A stretch of 41,978 nt of DNA from Sporosalibacterium faouarense (GTDB taxonomy: Bacteria > Bacillota > Clostridia > Tissierellales > VENL01). The notes beneath the pieces were generated by a model that did not search any database, had not been told where the DNA came from, and saw only the letters and a program-made list of their open reading frames with translations. Location of the stretch: contig NZ_JAETGO010000035.1 in the NCBI RefSeq assembly GCF_016765695.1, positions 1 to 41,978 of the forward strand, written 5' to 3'. Position numbers and translations under genes: made by a program. Below are positions 34,873 through 41,978 of the stretch, one piece after another. The first letter of the stretch is position 1, and every line of letters starts with the position of its first letter.

Positions 34873-35314
34873 TATTAATATCCGTGAGATGACTGAAAAA
34901 GATATAGATCAGGTGTTGGAAATAGAAAGACTGTCTTTTACCACTCCCTGGTCTAGAGATGCTTTTGAATCAGAAATTAAAAAGAATCTTCTATCTAAAT
35001 ATATATTAGCAGAAAAAAATGAACAAGTTGTAGGATATGCTGGAATGTGGTTGATAGTTGATGAAATACATATTACGAATGTAGCGGTTCATCCTAACAA
35101 AAGAGGTGAAGGAATAGGAGATAAATTAGTTAGTAAAATAAGTGAAATTTGTAGAGATAGAGATATGAGAGCTATCACCTTAGAGGTTAGGAAAACTAAT
35201 GATGTAGCTAAATCACTATACATAAAGCATGGATTTAAAGAAGTAGGTATAAGGCCTGGATATTATAGTGATACAAACGAAGATGCAATAATCATGTGGA
35301 AGGAGTTAGGTTAA
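34865..35314 (+). CDS. rimI: Ribosomal protein S18 alanine N-acetyltransferase RimI
   Basis: 149-residue GNAT. INIREMTEKDIDQVLEIERL and FTTPWSRDAFESEI are the RimI N-terminal signature. The acetyl-CoA loop is VHPNKRGEGIGDKLV, with the motif LEVRKTNDVAKSLYIKHGF downstream and the family ending RPGYYSDTNEDAIIM. RimI acetylates the N-terminus of S18 and related substrates. The ATG at 34865 lies within the end of tsaB, after GGTGAG. A GTG three codons earlier is possible but overlaps that site. Confidence 0.95.
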   Translation: MSNINIREMTEKDIDQVLEIERLSFTTPWSRDAFESEIKKNLLSKYILAEKNEQVVGYAGMWLIVDEIHITNVAVHPNKRGEGIGDKLVSKISEICRDRDMRAITLEVRKTNDVAKSLYIKHGFKEVGIRPGYYSDTNEDAIIMWKELG

Positions 35315-35332
35315 AATAAAGGAGGAGTTGTT

Positions 35333-36016
35333 ATGGACAATAGTTATTATGAAGAACAAGAACCTTTAAATTGGTTTGAGAGATTAAAATATGTCTTTAC
35401 TAAACCAAGTAAATTATTTTCAAACTTAGTGCAGCATCCGAAAATTATATCACCATTACTTGCAATTGTAATAAGTATGGCTGTATTAATACTTATAAGG
35501 ATTAATCTATTTCAAGAATATATAGTGTCAACTCAGAATGAAGCCACTGGTATATTTAGTACAATCATATCAGTTCTTTCTTTTGCATTATTTCCTGTAT
35601 TAATTCTTCTTGTGAAAAGTAGAATTATTCATGGATTTGTTCCTATTTTTGGAGGAGATGCTAATTATAATCAGTTTTTATCAGTTATTGCATATTCATA
35701 CATACCTGTTATACTTGGAGAAACAATCATAGCCATTATTTCTTTGGTGCAGGGACAGTTTGATGTTTCTATATCCTTCGCTCAGCTATTGCCTCAATCT
35801 ATGGAAAGTGGTTTTTTATATGCAATATTAGCACAGTTTAATATTTTCACAGTATGGTATCAAATATTAGCTATAATTGGAGTATCATATGTATATGAAA
35901 TAAGTAAGAAAAAGTCAGCAATACCTGTTTTATTAACATGGCTATCATGGATATTAATAAATGGAAGTTTGCAGGTAATAATGTACTGGGTAGCAGATAT
36001 GCAGTCTCAAAGCTAA
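35333..36016 (+). CDS. YIP1-family integral membrane protein
   Basis: 227 residues. The soluble N-terminus LNWFERLKYVFTKPSKLFSNL is the usual lead-in of bacterial Yip1-domain proteins. Five hydrophobic segments follow (about 40-62, 75-95, 112-135, 165-185 and 195-215), including the motif FLSVIAYSYIPVILGETIIA. Bacterial YIP1 proteins have no established role. The gene starts 18 nt after rimI behind GGAGGAG and probably belongs to that transcript. It is followed by a terminator, and then the ECF sigma module. Confidence 0.85.
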   Translation: MDNSYYEEQEPLNWFERLKYVFTKPSKLFSNLVQHPKIISPLLAIVISMAVLILIRINLFQEYIVSTQNEATGIFSTIISVLSFALFPVLILLVKSRIIHGFVPIFGGDANYNQFLSVIAYSYIPVILGETIIAIISLVQGQFDVSISFAQLLPQSMESGFLYAILAQFNIFTVWYQILAIIGVSYVYEISKKKSAIPVLLTWLSWILINGSLQVIMYWVADMQSQS

Positions 36017-36042
36017 TTGAATAAAACTATAACTATAACTAT

Positions 36043-36076
36043 AAGGCGGGCTTATTTAGCTCGTCTTAATTTTTTA
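36043..36076 (+). terminator. Terminator after the YIP1 gene
   Basis: AAGGCGGGC (36043-36051) with GCTCGTCTT (36059-36067), two wobble pairs, 7-nt loop, followed by AATTTTTT. Confidence 0.82.
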
Positions 36077-36106
36077 AAATTTAATTTATAAAAAAGTATT
36101 TTTATT

Positions 36107-36134
36107 TCAGACAAATAGGAAATTACTTCGTAGT
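36107..36134 (+). promoter_or_regulatory. Candidate ECF-sigma autoregulatory promoter
   Basis: TCAGAC (36107-36112), a 16-nt spacer and CGTAGT (36129-36134) resemble the sigma-W-type pattern TGAAAC-N16-CGTA (4 of 6 in the -35, CGTA exact). It lies 32 nt before the sigma gene and after the preceding terminator, where an autoregulated promoter is expected. Confidence 0.5.
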
Positions 36135-36165
36135 ATTATTATGAAGGGAAGAAAGGAGGGGTCAT

Positions 36166-36744
36166 ATGAATGAACAGGACATTGATATTGTTAAGCGATG
36201 TCTGGAAGGAGATGGGAATTCTTTTGAAATACTGGTTACTAAGTATAAGAAGAAGATATATAATATAGCCTACAGATTTACAGGAAATAAAGATGATGCA
36301 ATGGATGTAACTCAAGAAGTTTTTATAAAGGCTTATAACTCTTTAAATCAATATGACCCAAAATACAAATTTTCTTCCTGGATATTAAAAATTACAACTA
36401 ATTATTGTCTAGACCAGAAAAAGAGAAAAAAAGTTGAGACCGTTGAGCTAAATACAGAGCTAGACAATAGAAGTACCACAACAAGCGCAGAGAATCTATA
36501 TATCCACAAGGAGAATAAAGCAGCTATAGCTAAAGCCATAGCCTCTTTGCCGGATAAGTACAGAGTACTTATAGTACTATATCATAATCAAAATCTTAGT
36601 TATAATGAGATATCAGAAACTTTAAAGCTACCTCTTACTAAAGTGAAAAATAGACTATATAGAGGTAGAAAAATGCTTAAGGAAGAATTAGAGAATGTTA
36701 GAAGGGAGGAAACTAAATGGACTGCCAAAAAGCTTCGATATTGA
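36166..36744 (+). CDS. ECF-type RNA polymerase sigma factor
   Basis: 192 residues. Region 2 is at about 20-90 (FEILVTKYKKKIYNIAYRF, DAMDVTQEVFIKAYNSL, FSSWILKITTNYCLDQKKRK). Region 4 is at about 125-180 (AIASLPDKYRVLIVLYHNQN, LSYNEISETLKLPLTKVKNR, LYRGRKMLKEEL). Regions 1 and 3 are absent, as in group 4 sigma factors; it is sigma-W/RpoE-like. The 3' end overlaps the anti-sigma start by 28 bases, so the two are translationally coupled. The gene set behind it is all membrane or surface proteins, so the signal is probably envelope stress. Confidence 0.95.
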   Translation: MNEQDIDIVKRCLEGDGNSFEILVTKYKKKIYNIAYRFTGNKDDAMDVTQEVFIKAYNSLNQYDPKYKFSSWILKITTNYCLDQKKRKKVETVELNTELDNRSTTTSAENLYIHKENKAAIAKAIASLPDKYRVLIVLYHNQNLSYNEISETLKLPLTKVKNRLYRGRKMLKEELENVRREETKWTAKKLRY

Positions 36745-37256
36745 TGATGGAATATATAGACGGAACAATAAATGAATCAGATAAAATTAGCTTACTAGGT
36801 CATATTGAAGAATGTGAAGACTGTAACGAAGAGTTTTCATTACTCGTTGAAAGCATAGATTTAGTTGAAAATATGGAAGAGTTAGAGCCTCCTGAAGACA
36901 TGGAAAACTTAGTTATGTCAAGTATTGACTTGAACAGATATAGCATTAAGACTAAAGTATGGAATATTACACTAGCTTTATTTGCAACAATAACAATTAT
37001 GATGGGAACTACAGCATATGTTGCCTATAGCAAACTAGGATTTCTAAAGGAGGTTTTTATAGCTTTAACTATTAAAGTAGTAAACTTTATTGTGCTTAAC
37101 TTACCTCAATTAATGTCTTTTATTGATGGTAATTTACTCTTAGTATTTATTTTGGGAATGGGAATTTTATCAATTCTGATGGGTTCAACTATAACAATTG
37201 CTGTAGCGGAAGTATATATAATTAAAAAGTTTGGACTTAAGTTAAGGAGGGGTTAG
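36717..37256 (+). CDS. Membrane anti-sigma factor with zinc-binding domain
   Basis: 179 residues. The N-terminal zinc-anti-sigma domain (MDCQKASILMMEYIDGTINE, then HIEECEDC with the HxxxCxxC ligands) should hold the sigma factor. Two hydrophobic segments follow (about 80-105, ITLALFATITIMMGTTAYVA; about 138-165, LLLVFILGMGILSILMGSTI). The ligand-free extracytoplasmic part between them is small, so sensing is likely delegated to partners such as the next gene. It begins inside the sigma gene, 28 bases before its end. Confidence 0.92.
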   Translation: MDCQKASILMMEYIDGTINESDKISLLGHIEECEDCNEEFSLLVESIDLVENMEELEPPEDMENLVMSSIDLNRYSIKTKVWNITLALFATITIMMGTTAYVAYSKLGFLKEVFIALTIKVVNFIVLNLPQLMSFIDGNLLLVFILGMGILSILMGSTITIAVAEVYIIKKFGLKLRRG

Positions 37257-37259
37257 AAA

Positions 37260-38297
37260 GTGAAAAGAATAAGAATCATTGCTAGTATATTAATTATATT
37301 AACCTTAATAACAGGAGTAGCATTAGCTTCAGAAAAAGTAGTGCATGGAGATAAAATAGCGTTATTTAAGGATATTAGAATCGAAGAAGGAACTAAATTA
37401 GATGGAGATATAATTGCGATTTTCTCTGATGTAGATATTGATGGTACAGTAGATGGAGATGTAATATCTATTTTCGGTAAAGTTAATCTCTTTGGAAATT
37501 TGGATGGAAATATAATATCAGTTTTAGGAAATATTGATATGGGAGAAAAATCTATAGTTACAAGGGATATGATTCAAATTACGATTGGAGATGATGATAG
37601 GCCTAATAGTGCAATTATTAGGGGTGAAGAAGTCACAATGAGACTATTTGAAAGTGAGATTTCAGGTATCTCTGCATTGATAATTTTCCTTGTTGCATTC
37701 TTTGCACTTAAAAATATATTTGGATTCATACTATCAGCTATTTTAGTTGCAGTAATACCAGAAAGAATGGACAAAATAACCTATGCTACATCTAATAGAA
37801 TAGGAAGACGTTTAGGAATAGGTATACTAGGGGTTATCGTATTCTATTCAGCATTAACCATATTAGGGGCAATAGTTATTGGAACACCACTGATACCTAT
37901 ATTATTAATATTAAGATGGTTATTAGGTCTTGGTGGAAATACTGCTGTTAAGATGGCTATAGGTAGAAAAGTAGGTAAAAAAGGTCAATGGTCAAGAATT
38001 ACTCAATTACTCGTTGGTAGTTTAATATATATGTTAATAGATATTACAATAATCTTAAAGCCTATATTATATTTTGGTAAACTGATTGGAATGGGAGCTA
38101 TTATTGATACAAAAATTGGAACTACAGAGTATTGGAGTAAAGATAGTGCTAAACATAGTGGAAATAATGAGGCACCAACATATACGGTAAAAGATGAAAA
38201 TGATAATAATAGAAGTGATGAAATACAAGATCAATTGAGCATTGAAGATAATAATATAGAAGATGATAATAGTACTCAAGATAATGATAAATTGTAA
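37260..38297 (+). CDS. Bactofilin-like (polymer-forming) membrane protein of the ECF sigma operon
   Basis: 345 residues. A signal peptide (1-24, ILIILTLITGVALAS) precedes a short beta-helix-like stretch of near-repeats (about 30-95: LDGDIIAIFSDVDIDGTVDG, DVISIFGKVNLFGNLDG, NIISVLGNIDMG). Three or four hydrophobic segments lie between about 135 and 270. The tail (about 290-345) is acidic, Asn/Asp-rich and probably disordered. The repeat style is that of bactofilin/polymer-forming domains, but here outside the membrane and fused to a membrane module. The start is GTG, 3 nt after the anti-sigma stop with AAGGAGGGG in its end. It could be the stress sensor or an effector; the sequence does not decide. 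Confidence 0.85.
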   Translation: MKRIRIIASILIILTLITGVALASEKVVHGDKIALFKDIRIEEGTKLDGDIIAIFSDVDIDGTVDGDVISIFGKVNLFGNLDGNIISVLGNIDMGEKSIVTRDMIQITIGDDDRPNSAIIRGEEVTMRLFESEISGISALIIFLVAFFALKNIFGFILSAILVAVIPERMDKITYATSNRIGRRLGIGILGVIVFYSALTILGAIVIGTPLIPILLILRWLLGLGGNTAVKMAIGRKVGKKGQWSRITQLLVGSLIYMLIDITIILKPILYFGKLIGMGAIIDTKIGTTEYWSKDSAKHSGNNEAPTYTVKDENDNNRSDEIQDQLSIEDNNIEDDNSTQDNDKL

Positions 38298-38435
38298 CGG
38301 TGATAGTATAAAGAAATATCTTGTTTAATTTCAGAGAGATATATTTAAACATGAATTAATTAGACTGAAAAAATATATTAGGTGTTTTGGTTAATTAGCA
38401 TAGAAGAGAAAAAGATTAAGAAGGAGGGCAGAAGT

Positions 38436-39332
38436 ATGAAAAGAGTTTTAGCTATAATTATGGTGTTTGTCATGATAAGTTTATCAGGATGCGTAATAGA
38501 TTTGGAAGATGGGCTTGAAATTGGTATAGGCGATGACCGGATTTCTATAGATGTAGGTGATGAGAATTTTGAACTTGGAGATTTAGAGACCTATAATCAA
38601 GATTTTGATATTGGTAATGAAGAAAGCCTAGATGTTGATATAAATGTAAGTGCTGCCAAGATAAATATAGAAAAAAGTGAGGATAAACTTTTTTCTGGTA
38701 GAGTAGAAAGTAATATTGTAGGCTTTGATCCGAGAATGGAGTTAGTAGGGAACAGCCTTTTAATCAAAGATAATTTTAAATATAGGTCCATAAGAAGCTT
38801 TAAGAATAATTGGGATCTTAAATTTACAGATCAATTGCCATTAAAATTTGATATCACTACTAATGCATCTAAAAATGACTTTGACTTTACAGGATTATTA
38901 ATTTCTAAGTTTAAACTTTATGCAAATGCCACTGACAATTATATACGTTTTGATGAAAAAAATAAAGAGAATATGGAAAGCTTTGAAATAGATGTTAATG
39001 CTGGTAATCTGGAGGTTTATGGACTAGGTGATGCAGGGCCTGAAGAGATTGAGATAGATGTCAATGCTGGTAAGATTGCTTTGGAATTTGGAGAAAACAT
39101 AGATAAAGATATGGAAATTTCAATAGAAGGTAACGCATCTCAAACCACACTAGATTTACCAGATAGTGTAGGAGTAAGCATTGAAAAGAGAAGCACACTT
39201 TCAAGTTTAGATATAGATGAGTCAGAATTTATAAAAGGTGAAGATGGCTACAAAAGTAATAATTATGAATCAGCAAAATATAAAATAGATATTGAGGTTA
39301 GAGGAACAGCTTTTAATTTGACTGTAAGATGA
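38436..39332 (+). CDS. Toast-rack/DUF4097-like beta-helical lipoprotein
   Basis: 298 residues. A lipoprotein signal peptide ends in ISLSGC with Cys19 as lipidation site. The mature part is a repetitive beta-rich protein. Segments such as LDVDINVSAAKINIEKSEDK, FDITTNASKNDFDFTGLLIS, FEIDVNAGNLEVYGLGDAG and EIDVNAGKIALEFG recur with the INAxAxxixI-type pattern of toast-rack or putative-adhesin (DUF4097) proteins. The ATG at 38436 follows AAGGAGGG; longer in-frame starts lack a site. It lies 138 nt after the bactofilin-like gene with no terminator between, so probably the last gene of the ECF operon. Confidence 0.85.
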   Translation: MKRVLAIIMVFVMISLSGCVIDLEDGLEIGIGDDRISIDVGDENFELGDLETYNQDFDIGNEESLDVDINVSAAKINIEKSEDKLFSGRVESNIVGFDPRMELVGNSLLIKDNFKYRSIRSFKNNWDLKFTDQLPLKFDITTNASKNDFDFTGLLISKFKLYANATDNYIRFDEKNKENMESFEIDVNAGNLEVYGLGDAGPEEIEIDVNAGKIALEFGENIDKDMEISIEGNASQTTLDLPDSVGVSIEKRSTLSSLDIDESEFIKGEDGYKSNNYESAKYKIDIEVRGTAFNLTVR

Positions 39333-39369
39333 AGAGTAAAATATTAGCAGGAAAATAAAAGGCATTGAA

Positions 39370-39415
39370 AAAAACCTCTCCTAAGCATATACTTATGCAA
39401 TTAGGAGAGGTTTTT
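39370..39415. terminator. Bidirectional terminator between convergent genes
   Basis: AAAAACCTCTCCTAA (39370-39384) pairs with TTAGGAGAGGTTTTT (39401-39415). An inner GCATA/TATGC stem sits on top, and there are A- and T-runs on both sides. It can end both the lipoprotein gene on the + strand and the coiled-coil lipoprotein on the minus strand. Confidence 0.92.
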
Positions 39416-39507
39416 ATTATTAAATATAATTTTCTTAAGAATCTTATTAAACTTCTAGGTTAAAGAGGCACTAATATCTTATCAATTCATAGTTTAAGTT
39501 GTATGAA

Positions 39508-40305
39508 TCAACTTATAAATACACAGTACTTGACTAACCATGAATTATCAACATATTTTAGAATGTAGTCATGACTGCTAATTAGATTATTTTCTGTATC
39601 ATAAGTGTTTACTTTATAATAAACCTCTAGATTTTTACTATCAGTATGATCGTATACTATATCTACGTGACCAAGGGCAGGGTCAGAGCCTGCTTCCCCA
39701 CCATAGGTATAAAGTCTTCCATCAATAGAAATATATTTAGGTAAAGATACTAGGTCTTCATATAAACTACCAGTAAATATTGTAGATAGTTTCTTGTTCA
39801 AATCATCTTTTGTTTTGAAATCTTCATCAGTTACAAGATAATAAGTCTGATCACCATGTTTTAATGCTGTATTCCAGTCATGCCGTAATGAAGAAATTCT
39901 AAATAAAGATAGCATTTCTTGAGCTCGTTGAAAAATGGCTTCAGCATCTTTGTGAGTTAAAATTACTATATCATTTTGTTGAGATTTTCCAGAGCTAGAA
40001 ATCGCAATACTTAAAGATTTGTTTTCTGATTCCAATTTAGAATTTCTTTCTTCTAAACTTAGATTCTTATTTTCTAGTTCCGTAATCCTATCCTTCAAGT
40101 TATCTATTTCTCTTTTTAATTCATTCGTTAAAGCTTTTGAAGTACTTAACTCATTATTAAGCTTGTCCCTTTGATTGTCTAATAGGTTTATTTCATTTTG
40201 CAATGAAGAATATTTTTCAATAGATACAGTTTCTGTAGAGTTACAGCCTATTAAAATTAAGGGTATAAGTAAGAATAATAAATTTAATTTACTTGAAACT
40301 TTCAT
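39508..40305 (-). CDS. Coiled-coil lipoprotein with a possible IseA-like C-terminal domain
   Basis: 265 residues. Signal peptide with lipobox ILIGC (Cys21). Residues about 28-95 are a long heptad-patterned coiled coil (LQNEINLLDNQRDKLNNELS, LKDRITELENKNLSLEERN). After a Ser/Gln linker, the C-terminal 150 residues form an alpha/beta domain (AEAIFQRAQEMLSLF, DDLNKKLSTIFTGSLYEDLV, GRLYTYGGEAGSDPALGHVD, ILKYVDNSWLVKY). Its strand order reminds me of the DL-endopeptidase inhibitor IseA/YoeB, but I am unsure. AAGGAGG on the minus strand supports the start at 40305 rather than 40326. It is divergent from the bactofilin-like gene at 40522. Confidence 0.85.
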   Translation of the reverse strand: MKVSSKLNLLFLLIPLILIGCNSTETVSIEKYSSLQNEINLLDNQRDKLNNELSTSKALTNELKREIDNLKDRITELENKNLSLEERNSKLESENKSLSIAISSSGKSQQNDIVILTHKDAEAIFQRAQEMLSLFRISSLRHDWNTALKHGDQTYYLVTDEDFKTKDDLNKKLSTIFTGSLYEDLVSLPKYISIDGRLYTYGGEAGSDPALGHVDIVYDHTDSKNLEVYYKVNTYDTENNLISSHDYILKYVDNSWLVKYCVFIS

Positions 40306-40396
40306 TAAGGGCCTCCTTCCTAACATGACTTTAAAGTAGGCTAGTTAGAAAATGTAGATCATCATATCCTCAAGCTTTCGCAAAACATCCTAACAT

Positions 40397-40462
40397 ATTA
40401 TAGAATAAATGTAAAATAATGAAATGTCAACAATTTATTGCTGTTGTTGAAATATTTATAAT
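40397..40462. promoter_or_regulatory. Divergent promoter region with an operator-like dyad
   Basis: A 7-bp inverted repeat TCAACAA (40427-40433) and TTGTTGA (40444-40450) lies just upstream of TATAAT (40457-40462) for the + strand gene. On the minus strand TTGACA (40430-40425) overlaps the left arm and faces TATTCT 17 nt away. A regulator binding the dyad could act on both genes. Confidence 0.4.
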
Positions 40463-40521
40463 TCACTTCTCATAACTATATAAAGTAGATATACAATATA
40501 TCAGCTATGGAGGTAATTAAG

Positions 40522-41259
40522 GTGAAAATCAAACTAATAATTGGATTAATTATTATAAATATTATACTGATAATTCCACAAACTGTTTTAGGTAATCCAG
40601 AGGATGATAGAGAAGGACTCAAGAGTATAGAAATTAATAAAGATATGAAAATAAACGATGATGTATTTGAATTTATAGATAGTTTTATAAATAAAGGAAT
40701 AATAGTGGGAGATCTTTTTGTATTAGGAAGAAAAATATACAATGAAGGAATTATTCATGGGGATATACTAGGAATAAGTTTATTTACTGAAATACTTGGA
40801 ACTATAAAGGGAGATGTAAGAATGGCAACAAAGTCCCTTAAAATATCGGGACCTGTATTTAGAAATGTGAGTGCTCTTGTAGATAAGTTTATTTTAGATA
40901 AATCTGGAGTGGTAGATGGAAGTATGACATTAATAGGGAATGAAGTTAAAATAGATGGCTTGATTGGTACTGACCTAAGAGGAAAAGCCAAAACTCTAAC
41001 AATAACTGGAGAAATAAAGGGAAATGTCGATATGGAAGTGGAGAAGGTAGTTTTTGGAACAAATGGAAAGGTATCTGGAGATTTTAACTATTCTGGTCAT
41101 GAAAAAATCATAATTCCGATGAGTAATATTAATGGTAGTATAAACTACGAAAAGAAAGAATCATTCTTTGAAAAAATTAAAATAAAAAAGAGTTTGAGAT
41201 ATTTTCAAGCGTTTAAGAATACATTGGACATATATATGAGAGTTTTTAGATGTATATAA
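40522..41259 (+). CDS. Bactofilin-like secreted protein lacking the membrane half
   Basis: 245 residues. Signal peptide (about 1-24, LIIINIILIIPQTVLG), then beta-helix-like rungs through about 215 (IIVGDLFVLGRKIYNEGIIH, GDILGISLFTEILGTIKGDV, VVDGSMTLIGNEVKIDGLIG, EIKGNVDMEVEKVVFGTNG). It resembles the protein at 37260 in its N-terminal style. The C-terminus breaks off after a basic helix (KIKIKKSLRYFQAFKN to RVFRCI) without the hydrophobic segments found there, so it may be truncated or a genuine short form. GTG 40522 is the chosen start: GGAGGT at 40509-40514, 7 nt spacing. No terminator follows. Confidence 0.78.
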   Translation: MKIKLIIGLIIINIILIIPQTVLGNPEDDREGLKSIEINKDMKINDDVFEFIDSFINKGIIVGDLFVLGRKIYNEGIIHGDILGISLFTEILGTIKGDVRMATKSLKISGPVFRNVSALVDKFILDKSGVVDGSMTLIGNEVKIDGLIGTDLRGKAKTLTITGEIKGNVDMEVEKVVFGTNGKVSGDFNYSGHEKIIIPMSNINGSINYEKKESFFEKIKIKKSLRYFQAFKNTLDIYMRVFRCI

Positions 41260-41322
41260 TAAATACTCCTATGAAATAATATTATTAAATTGTTTAAAAT
41301 TATGAATTGTAGGAGGGTATTT

Positions 41323-41544
41323 ATGGCTAATGGAAATAAAGATCAACTAATGAAAGTAGCTAAGAGCTGTAGTCAATATAACTTTGAAGAAGATTCTTCC
41401 TTAAGGTCAGATGTGTCAATAATGGGAGAAACAGCAAAGAGTTGTGAAAACTGCGTTCATTTTACAGCAGAACATAAATGCGATATTGACTTAATAGATA
41501 AAATACTCACAAATATGGCAATGGAGCTAGATGACGAGTACTAA
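41323..41544 (+). CDS. Small cysteine-containing protein of unknown function
   Basis: 73 residues, acidic, no signal peptide. It has four cysteines: one in KSCSQYNF and a trio in SCENCVHFTAEHKCDIDLID. The C-E-N-C-x9-C spacing looks like a small metal or redox site. I do not recognise the family. AGGAGGG at 41311-41317 fixes the start at ATG 41323; an upstream in-frame ATG at 41290 has no such site. A strong terminator follows. Confidence 0.75.
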   Translation: MANGNKDQLMKVAKSCSQYNFEEDSSLRSDVSIMGETAKSCENCVHFTAEHKCDIDLIDKILTNMAMELDDEY

Positions 41545-41578
41545 ATTTTAACAATTAAATATAGGTTATTACAATGTA

Positions 41579-41603
41579 AAAGGGGACAGAAACTGTCCCC
41601 TTT
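41579..41603. terminator. Bidirectional terminator
   Basis: Perfect 11-bp stem AAAGGGGACAG (41579-41589) with CTGTCCCCTTT (41593-41603) and a 3-nt loop. It serves the small + strand gene and the small minus-strand gene that converge on it. Confidence 0.92.
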
Positions 41604-41631
41604 AATTGTTATACTTGTTATCAGAAATGAA

Positions 41632-41805
41632 TTACCTTAGCTCTTTAGTATAGTCGCTATCTAATTCACTCATTACTTTCTGAGGTTTATCTTTTAATGC
41701 CATCATTAGGGCATAATCTCCATAATTTACTTCCTTTAGCATTGCATCTGAGACTATATTAGATTGAGATATCCTATTAAAGAAAGTGTTTTTTCTTTTA
41801 GCCAT
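41632..41805 (-). CDS. Small protein of unknown function
   Basis: 57 residues, basic N-terminus (MAKRKNTFFNRISQSN), then a mixed-charge helix-rich part (DAMLKEVNYGDYALMMALKD). No cysteine, signal peptide or membrane segment. On the minus strand AGGAGTG (41818-41812) lies 6 nt before the ATG at 41805; a GTG at 41814 falls in that site. It converges on the 41579 terminator, which supports it as a real gene. Family not recognised. Confidence 0.65.
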   Translation of the reverse strand: MAKRKNTFFNRISQSNIVSDAMLKEVNYGDYALMMALKDKPQKVMSELDSDYTKELR

Positions 41806-41847
41806 GGTTTTCACTCCTAAAGGTTAATTTACCTCTATATTTAGTAT

Positions 41848-41873
41848 CTAACAAAAGTGAATATATATGTTAG
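41848..41873. repeat. Inverted repeat upstream of the small minus-strand gene
   Basis: CTAACA (41848-41853) and TGTTAG (41868-41873), 14 nt apart, lie in the promoter region of the minus-strand gene. They may be an operator or chance. The remaining bases to 41978 show no gene. Confidence 0.3.
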
Positions 41874-41978
41874 TAAATTTTTCATATGAATCTTATAAGG
41901 AATGAGATGTTTAAAAGGAAGTGCTGTTGGAATTAACTAATCATATAATGAGATGTAACAAAATACTAAAAATGTTAC

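Noticed and set aside
38067-38352. Minus-strand frames rich in Tyr/His/Ile near 38.1-38.35 kb
   Set aside because: They are antisense to the Asn/Asp-rich tail of the bactofilin-like protein; composition is that of a shadow frame.

Overview
The window looks like a chromosomal segment of a motile, low-GC, Gram-positive anaerobe of the Clostridia/Tissierellia type. The evidence is the strong A/T bias, GAGG-type ribosome binding sites, GTG and TTG starts, flagellin without an outer-membrane context, ECF-type riboflavin uptake under an FMN riboswitch, and the Bacillus/Clostridium gene order flagellin, flaG, fliD, fliS, (fliT/flgN), hpf, secA, prfB. Nearly all genes lie on the + strand. No rRNA, tRNA, CRISPR array, insertion sequence or prophage was seen.

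Region 1 (1-10946) begins inside a flagellin gene and continues into a roughly 10 kb flagellin-modification island. It holds a small unknown protein, a GT2-TPR glycosyltransferase and a TPR-SGNH protein. Next come a DltC-like carrier protein and an acetyl-CoA-synthetase-like ligase. Last is a four-gene nucleotide-sugar set: hexapeptide N-acyltransferase, DegT aminotransferase, UDP-sugar 6-dehydrogenase and Gfo/Idh oxidoreductase. The set resembles the Wbp/Wlb route to 2,3-diamino-uronic acids. The island separates flagellin from flaG, which are adjacent in Bacillus subtilis. My reading is that it builds an acylated 3-amino-uronic-acid glycan and attaches it to flagellin.

Region 2 (11055-14916) is a filament-cap operon, flaG-fliD-fliS-fliT/flgN, behind a textbook sigma-D promoter. 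FliD is greatly enlarged by internal repeats. A yvyF-like zinc-ribbon gene follows on the minus strand.

Region 3 (15165-15976) is an 800 bp intergenic stretch with seven DnaA boxes in 112 bp, although no dnaA is nearby. It leads to hpf, which has a sigma-H-like promoter.

Region 4 (15977-26183) carries hpf, a DUF5317-like membrane protein, secA, prfB (programmed +1 frameshift), a chemoreceptor with a lysine-rich cytoplasmic head, and tex.

Region 5 (26353-32522) pairs an MFS transporter and a soluble hybrid histidine kinase with two tandem paralogous amidohydrolases, plausibly one uptake, sensing and hydrolysis unit.

Region 6 (32555-36076) has an FMN riboswitch and ribU, then tsaE-tsaB-rimI for tRNA t6A synthesis, and a YIP1-family membrane protein.

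Region 7 (36107-41978) is an envelope-associated set. An ECF sigma factor, its zinc anti-sigma, a bactofilin-like membrane protein and a toast-rack-type lipoprotein form one operon. Beyond a shared terminator lies a coiled-coil lipoprotein on the minus strand. It is divergent from a second bactofilin-like protein that lacks the membrane half. Two small unknown genes close the window.
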